Positions 8,400 through 16,961 of a stretch of DNA of 54,135 nucleotides are shown piece by piece. Under the pieces are notes generated by a model that worked only from the letters and a program-made list of their open reading frames with translations, was not told the DNA's origin and did no database searches. The position numbers and the translations under genes are program-made. Each line of letters opens with the position of its first letter. Within the stretch, counting starts at the first letter, position 1. Source of the DNA: Neoroseomonas soli (GTDB lineage Bacteria; Pseudomonadota; Alphaproteobacteria; Acetobacterales; Acetobacteraceae); assembly GCF_018129065.1 (NCBI RefSeq), contig NZ_JAAEDM010000024.1, forward strand, positions 1 through 54,135, written 5' to 3'.

Positions 8400-8783
8400 G
8401 CTTTCGGTCCGCGGATCGGACGGTTCTTGGCAATGCCGACAAGATCCCGGGCTGGCATGCGATCCGCTCCGATGTGTTCAGAAAAAGTCACCAGGCGCGC
8501 CAACTGGCCGTGGCGCTTCTCTTTCGTGGGGGTGAATTTCTTATCATCCCGGTGTCTTCTGTTACTAGACGTTCAAAGTCATCGACAAGTGGCGCGATCA
8601 GCGCTTTGCGAGGTCCGGTCATCTCGCCCCGCCATGTTGGGTGGCGTCGTGTTCAGCGGGGCCGGTGGCCGCGCCCTGCCTGGAGCGGCGTCCGTTCGCC
8701 TGGGCTCACGAAGACCGCGCCAGGGCCTTGTTCTTGCGAGCACCCTCGCCCGGTCAGATGAGTCCAACTGATCGGGATCTGTT
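8400..8783. other. 384-bp gap between GT2 and TPR genes
   Basis: No gene is seen on either strand. The part around 8520-8590 is less GC-rich than its surroundings and could carry a minus-strand promoter for the two glycosyltransferases, but I cannot find a convincing -35/-10 pair. Confidence 0.4.
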
Positions 8784-10895
8784 CTAGAAGTCGTCGGCGC
8801 TCCGCTCCCTCAGCCTGTCGCAATGGACCACGCGGTTGACCTCGCCTTCGGGCACGAGGCGGAGACGCGCGATCTCCTTCGGGGTGGCGGCGAGCGTGGC
8901 GGCGACGGCGCGCGCGAGCAGCCCCGGCCCGCAGCGCAGCCACGGGTGTTCCCGATCGCCGCGGGCGAGGGCCGACACGGCCAGTTCGGCGGCCCTGGCC
9001 GCCACGGTATTCCCTGGCGCCGCGCCGAGCAGCGTCTCGCCCGGTGCGCCCCAGGCTTCCTGACTGGCGACGAAGCCGGCGCCCGGCGCAGCGATCCGAT
9101 CCAGTGGCGTGACGGGCTTTCCGCCCGCCGCGATCGACCAGCCGCCGCCATGGGCGAGCCAGGCGAGGCGGACGAGATTCGCGCGCACCCCACCTTCCGG
9201 CGTCCGCTGCCAGGCGCGCCGTCCTTCTTCGCCATGCCGGTCCGCGAGGTATTCCGTAGCGGCGCGGACATCCATTTCCATCACCTCGAGCCCGGGATTC
9301 ATCGCCTGCCAGCCCTCGCTCGCGCCCGCCGGCGAATTGCGGGGACGGAGCAGGAGCAGCCGCCGCGGGATCGCCGGCAGGCCATGGACGTCCGGCGGGG
9401 CATCCAGCCGGCCGGCCTGCCGCAGCGTGATGAGGAGCCAGAGCGCCAGCGCGGTGGACTGCGGGAGGGCGCGCACCGCATCGAACAACGGTGCGATGCG
9501 CATCGCGGGCGGCAGCGGCAGCACGTCACGCAGGGCGGCGCTGCCGTCCCGGTCCAACCGGAATTCCAGCGCGATCTGGCCGGTGGTCGTCTGGCTCGGG
9601 TTCAGCGACCGCTTCTCCCGCGCGCGCTGCTTCGCTTCGGCCGTCGCCTGACGCCGAAGCCATGCCAGGGCGTGCTCGGCCTGCAGGTGCAGCGCCGCGA
9701 CGCGTGCGAGGCCGTCGAGTGCCGTGCTGTCCTCCGGCACCAGCGCGAGCGCCCTGTCGTAGGCCTGCCGGGCTTTCGTCCATTCGAACTGCGCCTCCGC
9801 CGCAAGGGCCTGCGCCCGCGCGACGGCTGCGTGTTCGGGGGCCGTGGCGGGACGCGCCGCGCGGATGCAGGCGGCCTGATCCTCCGCGGTGCCAAGCTGC
9901 CGTTCGATGTGGAACCAGGCCTCCCATTGCGGGAAGCGGTTGTCCGGGGCCTCCATATAGGACGCGCGCAGCGCGTGCAGCGCCTCGGCGAGCCTTCCCT
10001 GGGCCTGAAGCAGCGCGGCCCGCTGCGCCACCAATTCGGGGGCGTCTCCGAACCGGGCACAGGCCCGTGCCAACGCCTCGGTCGCGTTGGCATATGCGTG
10101 GCGTCGCAGAAGGCAGTGGATCAGCCCGGTCGCCGCCCCGATCGCAGCCGGGTTGCGCCGGGCCCCGAGGCGGAAGGACCTGAGCGCCTCCTCCTCCTTG
10201 CCTGCCGCCAGCGCGGCGTGACCGCGGGCGACATCCAGCAGCGGGGGGCGCGGGGATCGACGCTCGGCTTCATCGAGCAGCGCGAGTGCCTCGTGGCCGT
10301 CACCGGCCCTGACGGCGGCCTGCGCGAGTTCCATCACCGGGGCCGAATTGGTGGGATCGGCCTCGGCAGCGCGGCGAAGCGCGGCATGCTCGGCGGGGAT
10401 GTCGCCGACCGCGCGGGCCGCCAGCGCGCGAGCCATCCAGGCCGGTGCCGAGGCCGGCGCGCGTTCGGTCGCCTCCTGTGCGGCCTCGAGGGCGCGCGCG
10501 ATCCGCCCGAGTGTCCGCGCTGCCTGCGAAACCTGGATCAGCGCGCGCCACGGTTCGGCGGTGCCGGTGGCGGCCGCGGCCTCGAAATGACGGAGTTCGT
10601 CCTCGTGGCGGCCCTGGCCTCGCGCGATGAAGCCCGCCTCCATCTGTGCCCCGGCATGATCGGGCACATCGGCCAGGACGGCAGCGATGGCAGCGGCAGC
10701 CTCCTCGAAGCGCCGCGCCTGAGACAGGGTGGCGGCGCGCTCGATCCGCGCGGCCAGGCTCCCGACGTCACGGGCCAGCACGTCGTCGAACAGCGCAACG
10801 GCGTCGGTGAAGCGGCCTTCGCGACGCGCAAGGCGCGCCGCGGCCAGCGACAATTGCACCGGGTCATTCACGACACAGGTTGCCTGGGCGTCCAC
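8784..10895 (-). CDS. TPR-repeat protein with a C-terminal GT32-like glycosyltransferase domain
   Basis: The 703-residue protein starts with about twelve tetratricopeptide-like helical pairs (for example EGRFTDAVALFDDVLARD and QGRLAEALHALRASYMEAP) covering about residues 10-420. These should form a protein-binding solenoid. The C-terminal 250 residues look like a sugar-binding DXD glycosyltransferase: IPRRLLLLRPRNSP, GWQAMNPGLEVMEMD and VRANLVRLAWLAHGGGWSIA. In active GT32 enzymes the last motif reads GGIYLDLD; here the aspartates are gone, so activity is doubtful. The start is GTG with no clear ribosome site. It probably acts with the glycosyltransferases downstream, 36 bp after the unknown gene. 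Confidence 0.8.
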   Translation of the reverse strand: MDAQATCVVNDPVQLSLAAARLARREGRFTDAVALFDDVLARDVGSLAARIERAATLSQARRFEEAAAAIAAVLADVPDHAGAQMEAGFIARGQGRHEDELRHFEAAAATGTAEPWRALIQVSQAARTLGRIARALEAAQEATERAPASAPAWMARALAARAVGDIPAEHAALRRAAEADPTNSAPVMELAQAAVRAGDGHEALALLDEAERRSPRPPLLDVARGHAALAAGKEEEALRSFRLGARRNPAAIGAATGLIHCLLRRHAYANATEALARACARFGDAPELVAQRAALLQAQGRLAEALHALRASYMEAPDNRFPQWEAWFHIERQLGTAEDQAACIRAARPATAPEHAAVARAQALAAEAQFEWTKARQAYDRALALVPEDSTALDGLARVAALHLQAEHALAWLRRQATAEAKQRAREKRSLNPSQTTTGQIALEFRLDRDGSAALRDVLPLPPAMRIAPLFDAVRALPQSTALALWLLITLRQAGRLDAPPDVHGLPAIPRRLLLLRPRNSPAGASEGWQAMNPGLEVMEMDVRAATEYLADRHGEEGRRAWQRTPEGGVRANLVRLAWLAHGGGWSIAAGGKPVTPLDRIAAPGAGFVASQEAWGAPGETLLGAAPGNTVAARAAELAVSALARGDREHPWLRCGPGLLARAVAATLAATPKEIARLRLVPEGEVNRVVHCDRLRERSADDF

Positions 10896-10931
10896 AAACC
10901 GGTCGAGGTAACGCTGAACGCGCCACCCGCG

Positions 10932-11354
10932 TCAGGCGGCGGCCACCGCGACCGCGCCGAACGGCGCGCGCCCCCGCGATTCCGGCGTCGCGGCCGAGAC
11001 CTGGCGCCGGGGCCTCGCGTGCGGCAGGTCCATTTCTCCGGCGATCCTGTCCTCGGGGGAGCGGGCCTGGAACTTGGCGACATTGTCGAACGCCGTGCGC
11101 GCGATGGTGTCGCGAAAGGATTCCTCCGGCGCGCCATTGGCCGGGATGACGTCGTGCGCCTCGGTCTCCACGCTGTCATTGACGTAGCTACGCGCCGGCG
11201 CCTCGTCCTCCATGAACCGAAGCTGCACGAAGCGGGGCGGCGGCGCCGGACCGGCGTCGTTGACGAGATCGACCTGCGGGAATTGTCCCGTCACCTGCAC
11301 GAATCCTTCCGAGGGGACGCCGCCCGACGTCATTCGAATGAAAGCGTCGCTCAT
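10932..11354 (-). CDS. Hypothetical protein heading the glycan cluster
   Basis: The 140-residue protein has no recognised domain, membrane segment or signal peptide. The N-terminus is mixed (MSDAFIRMTSGGVPSEGFVQ), followed by proline-rich and acidic stretches and a basic, low-complexity end (PRRQVSAATPESRGRAPFG), suggesting partial disorder. ATG 11354 is preferred over an upstream in-frame start because the added residues have no coding character. It lies 36 bp before the TPR gene on the same strand, so it is likely cotranscribed. A role in surface glycan assembly is inference from position only. Confidence 0.6.
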   Translation of the reverse strand: MSDAFIRMTSGGVPSEGFVQVTGQFPQVDLVNDAGPAPPPRFVQLRFMEDEAPARSYVNDSVETEAHDVIPANGAPEESFRDTIARTAFDNVAKFQARSPEDRIAGEMDLPHARPRRQVSAATPESRGRAPFGAVAVAAA

Positions 11355-11925
11355 GTAGAAACCGCACGATAAACAAAGATCATGAAAATTACCGAGGCCG
11401 CCTGGCGCGCGCAATCGGGAAACGGTGGCACTGGCGCTGCGCTTCGGAAATCCTCAAGATCGAGGGGAGGGACGAGCCCGCTCGGAGCCCATTCGCGAAT
11501 GCGGTGCGGAGATGGGCGGCGCCCGAGTTCGGCTCAATATGTGCGACGTGTGCCGGCCCGTTTCTTCACGTGATCCGCAATCCGCCGGAACTCTTCTCCA
11601 GCGAGGACCGCAGGGCCGTCATCGCCGTGTGAGAGGCCCAGGGAGGACGCGGTGCGCACCGTGCGCCGCCGCTCCGAGGGGGTAGCGGTGGCGCAGACCG
11701 CGGAAGCGACCGGCTGGGCGTGGCACGCGGCTTCTTCGCGGGGCTGACGAGGACGTGCGTCACCCGTCGCGGTCCTGGAACGCGTGTGCCAGGCGGATCT
11801 CAACAAGGAGGCGCGAAGCGCTCCCGCAGCATCGGCCAGGCGAACGCGTGACGGCGATCGATCGGCGGGAGGTTGAATGCCGGAGGGGCGCGGACCGGCT
11901 CCGCCCGCGGGGTCGCGTCAATGAT
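11355..11925. other. 571-bp stretch with no supported gene
   Basis: Only short ORFs with poor coding character are present on both strands. The first part probably holds the promoter of the minus-strand glycan cluster. The rest has no recognised protein and leads into the inverted repeat at 11926, where the mobile-element debris begins. Confidence 0.5.
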
Positions 11926-11988
11926 GCGATCGCCCAATTGGAGGCCACGTGATCCGTTGGACTACGTGGCCTCCAATTGGGCGATCGC
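11926..11988. repeat. 25-bp perfect inverted repeat at the 3' end of the HD-type gene
   Basis: The arms at 11926-11950 and 11964-11988 are exact reverse complements, separated by the 13 bases GATCCGTTGGACT. The right arm includes the last eight codons and stop of the minus-strand HD-type gene (AIAQLEAT). The left arm therefore encodes the same residues on the plus strand. It could work as a terminator-like hairpin or mark an inverted duplication or insertion end. Confidence 0.9.
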
Positions 11989-12615
11989 GCCTTCGATGTT
12001 GCGGCGCGCACGCTTCTCCCGCTCCAGGTAGAAGCGATCGGTCAGGAAGATGCGATCCTTCCAGAGCAGCATTTGCAGCGCCGCGGCGCGCGCGATGCGA
12101 TACCTTTCGGTTGGCAGATGGGCGAACTCCTGACGCCGCGCAGCTTCGTAGTCGGCGAAGCGCCTCTCATCGCTGCCGAGGACCGCGCGATCGAAGTCCA
12201 GGAGCAGCGCCGCATCGCCACGCAGGGAGGGATCGTCCGTTTCCGGGATTTCCTGGCGAGCCATCGTCAGGACCAGTGCCTCTGCGCGATCCAGCGTATC
12301 GGCGGGAAAGGTCATCCCCGCGCGCTCGCGCATCAGCGCCGCGCTACGCATCGGTGAGTCCGTGGACCGCGGATCGAACACGGCCTTGTGGAAGAGGATT
12401 GCGAGGATGAATGCCGATCGGCTCGCTATCCCGTTCACGACATCTTCGGCCATCCGGAGCAGGTCGCCGACGCGATCCCAGGTGTGGACGGTTCGGTGCG
12501 GTTCCGCATAGCGATGCCGGAGCTCAGCGATGAGATCGGCGCCTAGCACACCGGCATCCTCCGCATCCTTGCAGGACCGCAGCGATGCTTCTGCCGGGAG
12601 CACTCGAGCCCGCAC
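11962..12615 (-). CDS. COG4339-like HD-superfamily protein with altered metal site
   Basis: The 217-residue protein matches the predicted HD-superfamily phosphohydrolases of COG4339 along most of its length: ELRHRYAEPHRTVHTWDRV, then ILFHKAVFDPRSTDSPMRSA, DPSLRGDAALLLDFDRAVLG and DYEAARRQEFAHLP. In the family the second block normally reads WFHDAVYDP, giving the HD metal pair; here it is FHKAVFDP, and the earlier LEHI histidine is Arg (WDRV). Hydrolase activity is therefore unlikely without compensation. The start is GTG at 12615 and the usual N-terminal helix appears short. It lies among mobile-element remnants and ends in a perfect inverted repeat. Confidence 0.75.
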   Translation of the reverse strand: MRARVLPAEASLRSCKDAEDAGVLGADLIAELRHRYAEPHRTVHTWDRVGDLLRMAEDVVNGIASRSAFILAILFHKAVFDPRSTDSPMRSAALMRERAGMTFPADTLDRAEALVLTMARQEIPETDDPSLRGDAALLLDFDRAVLGSDERRFADYEAARRQEFAHLPTERYRIARAAALQMLLWKDRIFLTDRFYLEREKRARRNIEGAIAQLEAT

Positions 12616-12969
12616 GCGATCATCATGCCGTGGGTGTAGCCCGCGCAGGGCCGCGATGTCATCGAAGACGCGGTGCTCGCCCCGCGAAGATGATGGCCCG
12701 GACGTTCAGGACCATTCGTTCCTGGGCGGTAGATGAGCCGGACCGCGTCACCGCGAAATTTTGCGCGAGACGTGGCTCTCCGACCGAAGCCGCCGCGCGA
12801 TGCAGTCCGGCAGGACGAGCCGTGCAACGCATGCATGGAGACTGCGAGCCTCCATCTCCGACATGCTCCAACCGCACTGCGCTTTACGGCTCAGCGGACG
12901 AACGAAGCCCTTCGTCGGCGTCAACGGCCGAGCCCGCCTTGCGGCGGTCGAGTGATGTGCGACAGGCAT
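12616..12969. other. 354-bp stretch between the HD-type gene and the integrase relic
   Basis: No intact gene is visible. The minus-strand HD frame stays open upstream of its GTG but has no family similarity there. Plus-strand frames leading into the integrase fragment also lack similarity, so this is probably rearranged DNA. Confidence 0.4.
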
Positions 12970-13433
12970 TATCTTGTCCGCACCGCCACGTGGTCGAAGT
13001 GGGCGACACGTACCGGATCGACATTCCGGCGGAGGAGACCAAGGCCGGCAAGCCGATCAGCAGCCTGATGCCGTCCCATCTCGCGGCGCATCTGCGCACC
13101 TATGTCGCGCAATACAGGCCGGTCCTGCTTCGGGGCAAGACCCGGACGGACAGGCTCTGGATCAACCGAGGGGGCGACCCGCTCAGCCCGTGCGCCATGT
13201 ACGGGATCTTCCAGAGGATCGGGCGCCATGCCGGGATTGAACTGCGCCCGCAGCTCGTACGTCACACGCTGGCGACGACACTGATGTCGGTGGCGCCGAC
13301 CAACCTCGGCCTGGCCGCTGCCGCGCTGACACACAAGGGCGCCCGGATGGTCAACGAGGTCTACGACCGCTCGGGTGCTGAGGCGTCGCAGGCGATGTGG
13401 CGGCGTCTGCGGCGGACGCTGACGTGCACCTGA
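12970..13433 (+). pseudogene. C-terminal fragment of a tyrosine recombinase/integrase
   Basis: About 150 codons match the catalytic half of a phage-type tyrosine recombinase: HVVEVGDTYRIDIPAEETKA, LWINRGGDPLSPCAMYGIFQ, then PQLVRHTLATTL, AALTHKGARM and VNEVYDRSG. The N-terminal core-binding domain and the first catalytic Arg are missing. The usual HLFRH box is QLVRH (His lost), while Arg, the later His (LTH) and the Tyr are present. The open frame extends upstream to 12585 but without family similarity. It is a decayed integration relic and should be inactive. Confidence 0.75.
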
Positions 13434-13500
13434 GACTGTCGCCCCCGATGATGAATTCCACGGCACCCGAAGTGTTGGACCTATCGAGGAACACGAAGAC

Positions 13501-13782
13501 ATGAACGACATTGAGGATACGACGTCGGACCGGCCGGAACTGCCCGAGGGGCTCGTCCGGGCGCTGAAGGAGCTCGGCTGCACGCCCGAAGAGATCATCA
13601 GTGTCTGTCTCTCGATGATCACGCAGGTCGCGGACGAGACTGTGCATTCGCCCCGCGATGCCCACGGCATTGCCGAGCGCGATGTGCGGGACGAAGCAAT
13701 CGTGGACACATCTTCCGCATTGATCCAAACGGCACACGCCCTTTTGGGAATCATCGATCCGAGCAATCGCAGCCTGAACTAG
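13501..13782 (+). CDS. Small hypothetical acidic protein
   Basis: A 93-residue acidic protein begins at ATG 13501, with GAGGA about ten bases upstream. It has a plausible helical core (LPEGLVRALKELGCTPEEII then SVCLSMITQVADE) and no signal peptide or membrane segment. I do not recognise it. It sits between an integrase fragment and an IS3 orfA relic, so it may be cargo from a lost element, and its 3' end is convergent with the relic. Confidence 0.5.
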   Translation: MNDIEDTTSDRPELPEGLVRALKELGCTPEEIISVCLSMITQVADETVHSPRDAHGIAERDVRDEAIVDTSSALIQTAHALLGIIDPSNRSLN

Positions 13783-13811
13783 GCTCGGGGCTTGGTGATG
13801 AAGCCAGAAGG

Positions 13812-14178
13812 TCACGGTGGCGGCGAGGGCAAGCGCGAGGCGTGCTTCTTTTGGACGGCCTGCTCGAGGGACTCGCGCAGGATCTCGGACTCCATGGCCT
13901 TGGAGCCGAGCAGGCGCCCGAGCTCGCGGACGCGGTTCTCGAGTTCCCGCACGCGTCTGATCGGGACGACCTTCTCGTCGGCCCTGACCGCCTCCTGTCC
14001 GCCCTCGGCCATGCGCCGCCTCCACCAGAATAGCAGGCTGGGGAGACGCCGTTCAGCCGGGCGACAACGGAAACCGCCATGCCGGGCTGCATGGTCTGCT
14101 CAACCAGCCGGACCTTTTTCCTCAGCAGTATAGCGCCGGCGTCGATGGATGCCGGAGATGATCTCGACGCGCACGATG
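13812..14178 (-). pseudogene. Frameshifted IS3-family transposase orfA relic (IS2/IS51-like)
   Basis: Three reading-frame pieces on the minus strand rebuild the first ORF of an IS3-family element: VRVEIISGIHRRRRYTAEEK, then VRLVEQTMQPGMAVSVVARL with NGVSP, then LLFWWRRRMAEGGQEAVRAD and the leucine-zipper stretch VRELENRVRELGRLLG up to EILRESLEQA. One frameshift lies near 14119-14124 (AAAAAGG) and another near 14036-14042. Helix-turn-helix and zipper parts are recognisable but cannot be made as one protein. orfB with the DDE domain is absent. The last intact piece is 13812-14012. Confidence 0.8.
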
Positions 14179-14247
14179 GGCGTCGACTGCCTGTGCCCGG
14201 GCCAAGTACGAACTGCGCGGAGTGGCTTCGGTGCACTCGCGGCTTTG

Positions 14248-15057
14248 CTATGAGGACGGCAACGCTGATCCGCCCTCTCGAATGCGACGGATCAGCGCAT
14301 CGAGCCCAAGGATCAGAACTGTGACCGCGATCAGCAGCGTGCTCACAGCGGCGATGGTCGGCTCAACCTCAAGCAGAAGGCTGTTCCAGATCCGCACCGG
14401 CAATGTCTCCGATCGGATGCCCGCGAGGAAGATGGAGATCACCAATTCATCAAAGGAAGTCAGAAAGGAGAAGAGCGTCGCTGAAACAACGCCCGGCAGT
14501 GCGATTGGCAACACCACGCGGCGGAAGACGCCGAACCTCGTGCAGCCGCAGACCATCGCCGCGCGCTCGAGCGCCGGGTCGACCGTGCGTAGCGCAGACT
14601 GCAGGATGACCAGCACCACCGGCAGTGCCACAACCGTATGCGCCACCGCGATCCAGGGTCGCACCCCGACGAGCCCAAACCGCGCCGATAGGAAGTAGAC
14701 GGCGACGGCCGTCACCACATGCGGCACGATCACGGGGGTAAGCAAGAGTGACAGCAGCAGCCGCTTGAAGCGGAACTCGCCACGCATCATCGCATAGGCC
14801 GCCAGGAAGCCGATCACGGTCGACAGGATCGAGGTCATCACCCCGATCATCAGCGAGTTCAGGATGGCCGACCGCCAGCGCGCGTCGCCGAGGAAGCGCT
14901 CGTACCACCGCGTCGAGAAGCTCTCGGGCGGGAACTTCAGGTAACCGTCGCCACTGAAGGATGCGATGGCGACGATCACGATCGGCGCCAGCAGGCCGAA
15001 GCACAGCAGCACCACGACGGCGCGGACCAGCGTGGTGCGCAGGACGGGCCCCATCAC
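14248..15057 (-). CDS. ABC transporter permease, PotC-like
   Basis: The 269-residue inner-membrane protein has six predicted membrane helices and the BPD_transp_1 EAA loop (ERAAMVCGCTRFGVFRRVVL, then PIALPGV). It resembles the PotC half of spermidine/putrescine-type importers. The GTG at 15057 overlaps the upstream permease stop by four bases (GTGA); an ATG directly follows at 15054. It is the last gene of the operon. Confidence 0.9.
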   Translation of the reverse strand: MMGPVLRTTLVRAVVVLLCFGLLAPIVIVAIASFSGDGYLKFPPESFSTRWYERFLGDARWRSAILNSLMIGVMTSILSTVIGFLAAYAMMRGEFRFKRLLLSLLLTPVIVPHVVTAVAVYFLSARFGLVGVRPWIAVAHTVVALPVVLVILQSALRTVDPALERAAMVCGCTRFGVFRRVVLPIALPGVVSATLFSFLTSFDELVISIFLAGIRSETLPVRIWNSLLLEVEPTIAAVSTLLIAVTVLILGLDALIRRIREGGSALPSS

Positions 15058-15896
15058 GGCTTCGCCCCCCCTTCCAGTGCCCCGGAGAAACGGCTGTAGA
15101 GGCCGTAGAGGATCAGCGTCACCGTCAGCAGTACGACGGTCATGATGGCTGCAGCCGGCCAGTTCTGGGTCAGCTCGACCTCCCGCTCGATTAGCATGGC
15201 GATCATGATGTCACTGGGCCCGCCCATCAGCGCGGGCGTGACAAAGAAGCCGATTGCCAGGATGAAGGTGATCAGCACTCCGGCGATGACGCCATGCAGC
15301 GTGAGAGGCGCGAAGACGCGCAGGAAGACCTGCAGCGGCGTCGCACCCATCCCTTCTGCCGCCTGCAGCAAGCGCATGTCCACCGCCTTCATCGCCGCGT
15401 AAAGCGTCAACACCATGTAGGGCAGCAGGACATAGGTCATGCCGATAACGACGCCCGTGCGGTTGTAGAGGAGGTTCAGCGGCTCGCTGATGAGTCCCGT
15501 GCCCAGCAGCACCTGGTTGATCAGCCCGTTCCGCCCCAACAGCACCATCCAGGCATAGGTCCGCACGATGGTACTGGTGAAGTAGGGGAGCACGATGCAG
15601 AGCAGGATCAGCGTGAAGGCCACCCCCTTGGCGCGCGACAGCGCGTAGGAGACCGGATAGCCGATCACCAGCACCAGCAGCGTGACGACGAGGCCGATCC
15701 AGTTGGTGTTGATCAGCGCCCCGGCAACCGCGCCGGAGAACAGTACGGCGTCCACCTCCTCCCAGATCTCTGCCGGGGTACCGAGCTCCATAATGGAAGC
15801 GACGAGAAACCACCCGATAGGGACGAGAAATACACCGATCAGCAGAAGCAGGGCCGGCGCCAGCAGCAGCCAGGCGGGGAGGCGTCCGAGCGGCAT
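15054..15896 (-). CDS. ABC transporter permease, PotB-like
   Basis: The 280-residue inner-membrane protein has an N-terminal membrane anchor (LPAWLLLAPALLLLIGVFLV), a periplasmic segment and five further helices. The coupling loop (LLQAAEGMGATPLQVFLRVF, then APLTLHG) is the EAA motif that docks on the ATPase. It resembles PotB/HisM-type subunits of polyamine or opine importers. It begins three bases after the ATPase stop and overlaps the next permease, indicating a single transcript and coupled translation. Confidence 0.9.
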   Translation of the reverse strand: MPLGRLPAWLLLAPALLLLIGVFLVPIGWFLVASIMELGTPAEIWEEVDAVLFSGAVAGALINTNWIGLVVTLLVLVIGYPVSYALSRAKGVAFTLILLCIVLPYFTSTIVRTYAWMVLLGRNGLINQVLLGTGLISEPLNLLYNRTGVVIGMTYVLLPYMVLTLYAAMKAVDMRLLQAAEGMGATPLQVFLRVFAPLTLHGVIAGVLITFILAIGFFVTPALMGGPSDIMIAMLIEREVELTQNWPAAAIMTVVLLTVTLILYGLYSRFSGALEGGAKP

Positions 15897-15899
15897 GGG

Positions 15900-16961
15900 T
15901 CAGGCGGCCAGGAAGCGGCTGTCTTCGGGCCGCCAGATCATCGTTACGATGTCGCCGGGCCGATGCGGTTCGACCCCAGCAGCGTTCGCTGCGTCGCAAA
16001 GCAGGGTCGCGCCATCCCCAGCGTCAATCTCGTAGCGTACGATGTTGCCGAGGAAGGAGGCATGCAGCACCTTCCCCGTGAGGCGGTTCGGCGCCGGCTC
16101 CGCTCTGCCGGATTCGACTCGCACCTTCTCGGGTCGGACGAAGGCGAGGCCCTCGGCAGCGCTCAGGCCGCCCTCTGCGGCGACGAGCACCGACCCACCG
16201 GGCCCGCGTACGGCGGGCCCGTCGCGACGCACGCGCAGCAGGTTCGCCTCGCCCAGGAAGCTCGCGACGAAGCTGGACTGCGGCTTCTCGTAGACCTCTC
16301 GTGGCGGGCCCATCTGCGCGATGCGACCGCGCTCCATGATGGCGATGCGGTCGGACATCGTCAGCGCCTCCTCCTGGTCGTGCGTGACGTAGATGACCGT
16401 CATCCCCAGGCGTCGCTGGATGTCCTTGATCTCTACCTGCATGTGGTAGCGAAGGTTCTTGTCGAGGGCACCCAGCGGTTCGTCCATCAGCACCACGCGC
16501 GGATGCGCGACAATGGCCCGCGCCAGCGCAACGCGCTGCTGCTGCCCGCCGGAAAGCTGGCGCTGGTAGCGCGTCTCGAAACCGGTGAGCTTGACCATTG
16601 CGAGTGCCTCGGCGACTCGCGCGGCGATCTCCGATTTCGACGTTCCCTTCACGCTCAGTGGGAAGGCGACGTTTTCCGCCACTGTCAGATGCGGAAAGAT
16701 CGCGTAGTTCTGGAAGACCATACCAAGGCCACGGCCGCGCGGAGGCACGCGCGTCATGTCGCGCCCACCCATCAGCACGCGACCCTCGTCGGCCATGACA
16801 AAGCCAGCGAGCATCGACAGCGTCGTCGTCTTGCCGCTGCCCGAAGGCCCGAGCAGCGTGAAGAATTCGCCGGCGGGAATGGCGAGCGAAATGCCCGCCA
16901 CAACCGTCTCCGACCCGTAGCGCTTGGTCACGCCCTCGAGGGCGACAGAACCGTCGCTCAC
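15900..16961 (-). CDS. ABC transporter ATP-binding protein, PotA-like
   Basis: The 353-residue ATPase energises the importer at the inner face of the membrane. It shows Walker [10 protein letters not shown], the Q-loop [13 protein letters not shown], signature LSGGQQQR, Walker [13 protein letters not shown] and H-loop [10 protein letters not shown]-terminal TOBE_2-like domain (about 260-350, FVRPEKVRV onward) is typical of spermidine/putrescine and iron ABC ATPases. A longer TTG start exists at 16982, but the GTG at 16961 overlaps the preceding TGA by four bases and sits right before the family start, so it is preferred. Confidence 0.92.
   Translation of the reverse strand: MSDGSVALEGVTKRYGSETVVAGISLAIPAGEFFTLLGPSGSGKTTTLSMLAGFVMADEGRVLMGGRDMTRVPPRGRGLGMVFQNYAIFPHLTVAENVAFPLSVKGTSKSEIAARVAEALAMVKLTGFETRYQRQLSGGQQQRVALARAIVAHPRVVLMDEPLGALDKNLRYHMQVEIKDIQRRLGMTVIYVTHDQEEALTMSDRIAIMERGRIAQMGPPREVYEKPQSSFVASFLGEANLLRVRRDGPAVRGPGGSVLVAAEGGLSAAEGLAFVRPEKVRVESGRAEPAPNRLTGKVLHASFLGNIVRYEIDAGDGATLLCDAANAAGVEPHRPGDIVTMIWRPEDSRFLAA

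Noticed and set aside
8823-11372. 849-residue plus-strand ORF antisense to the TPR gene
   Set aside because: Composition is Gly/Arg/His-rich with no family similarity, while the minus strand holds clear TPR repeats.
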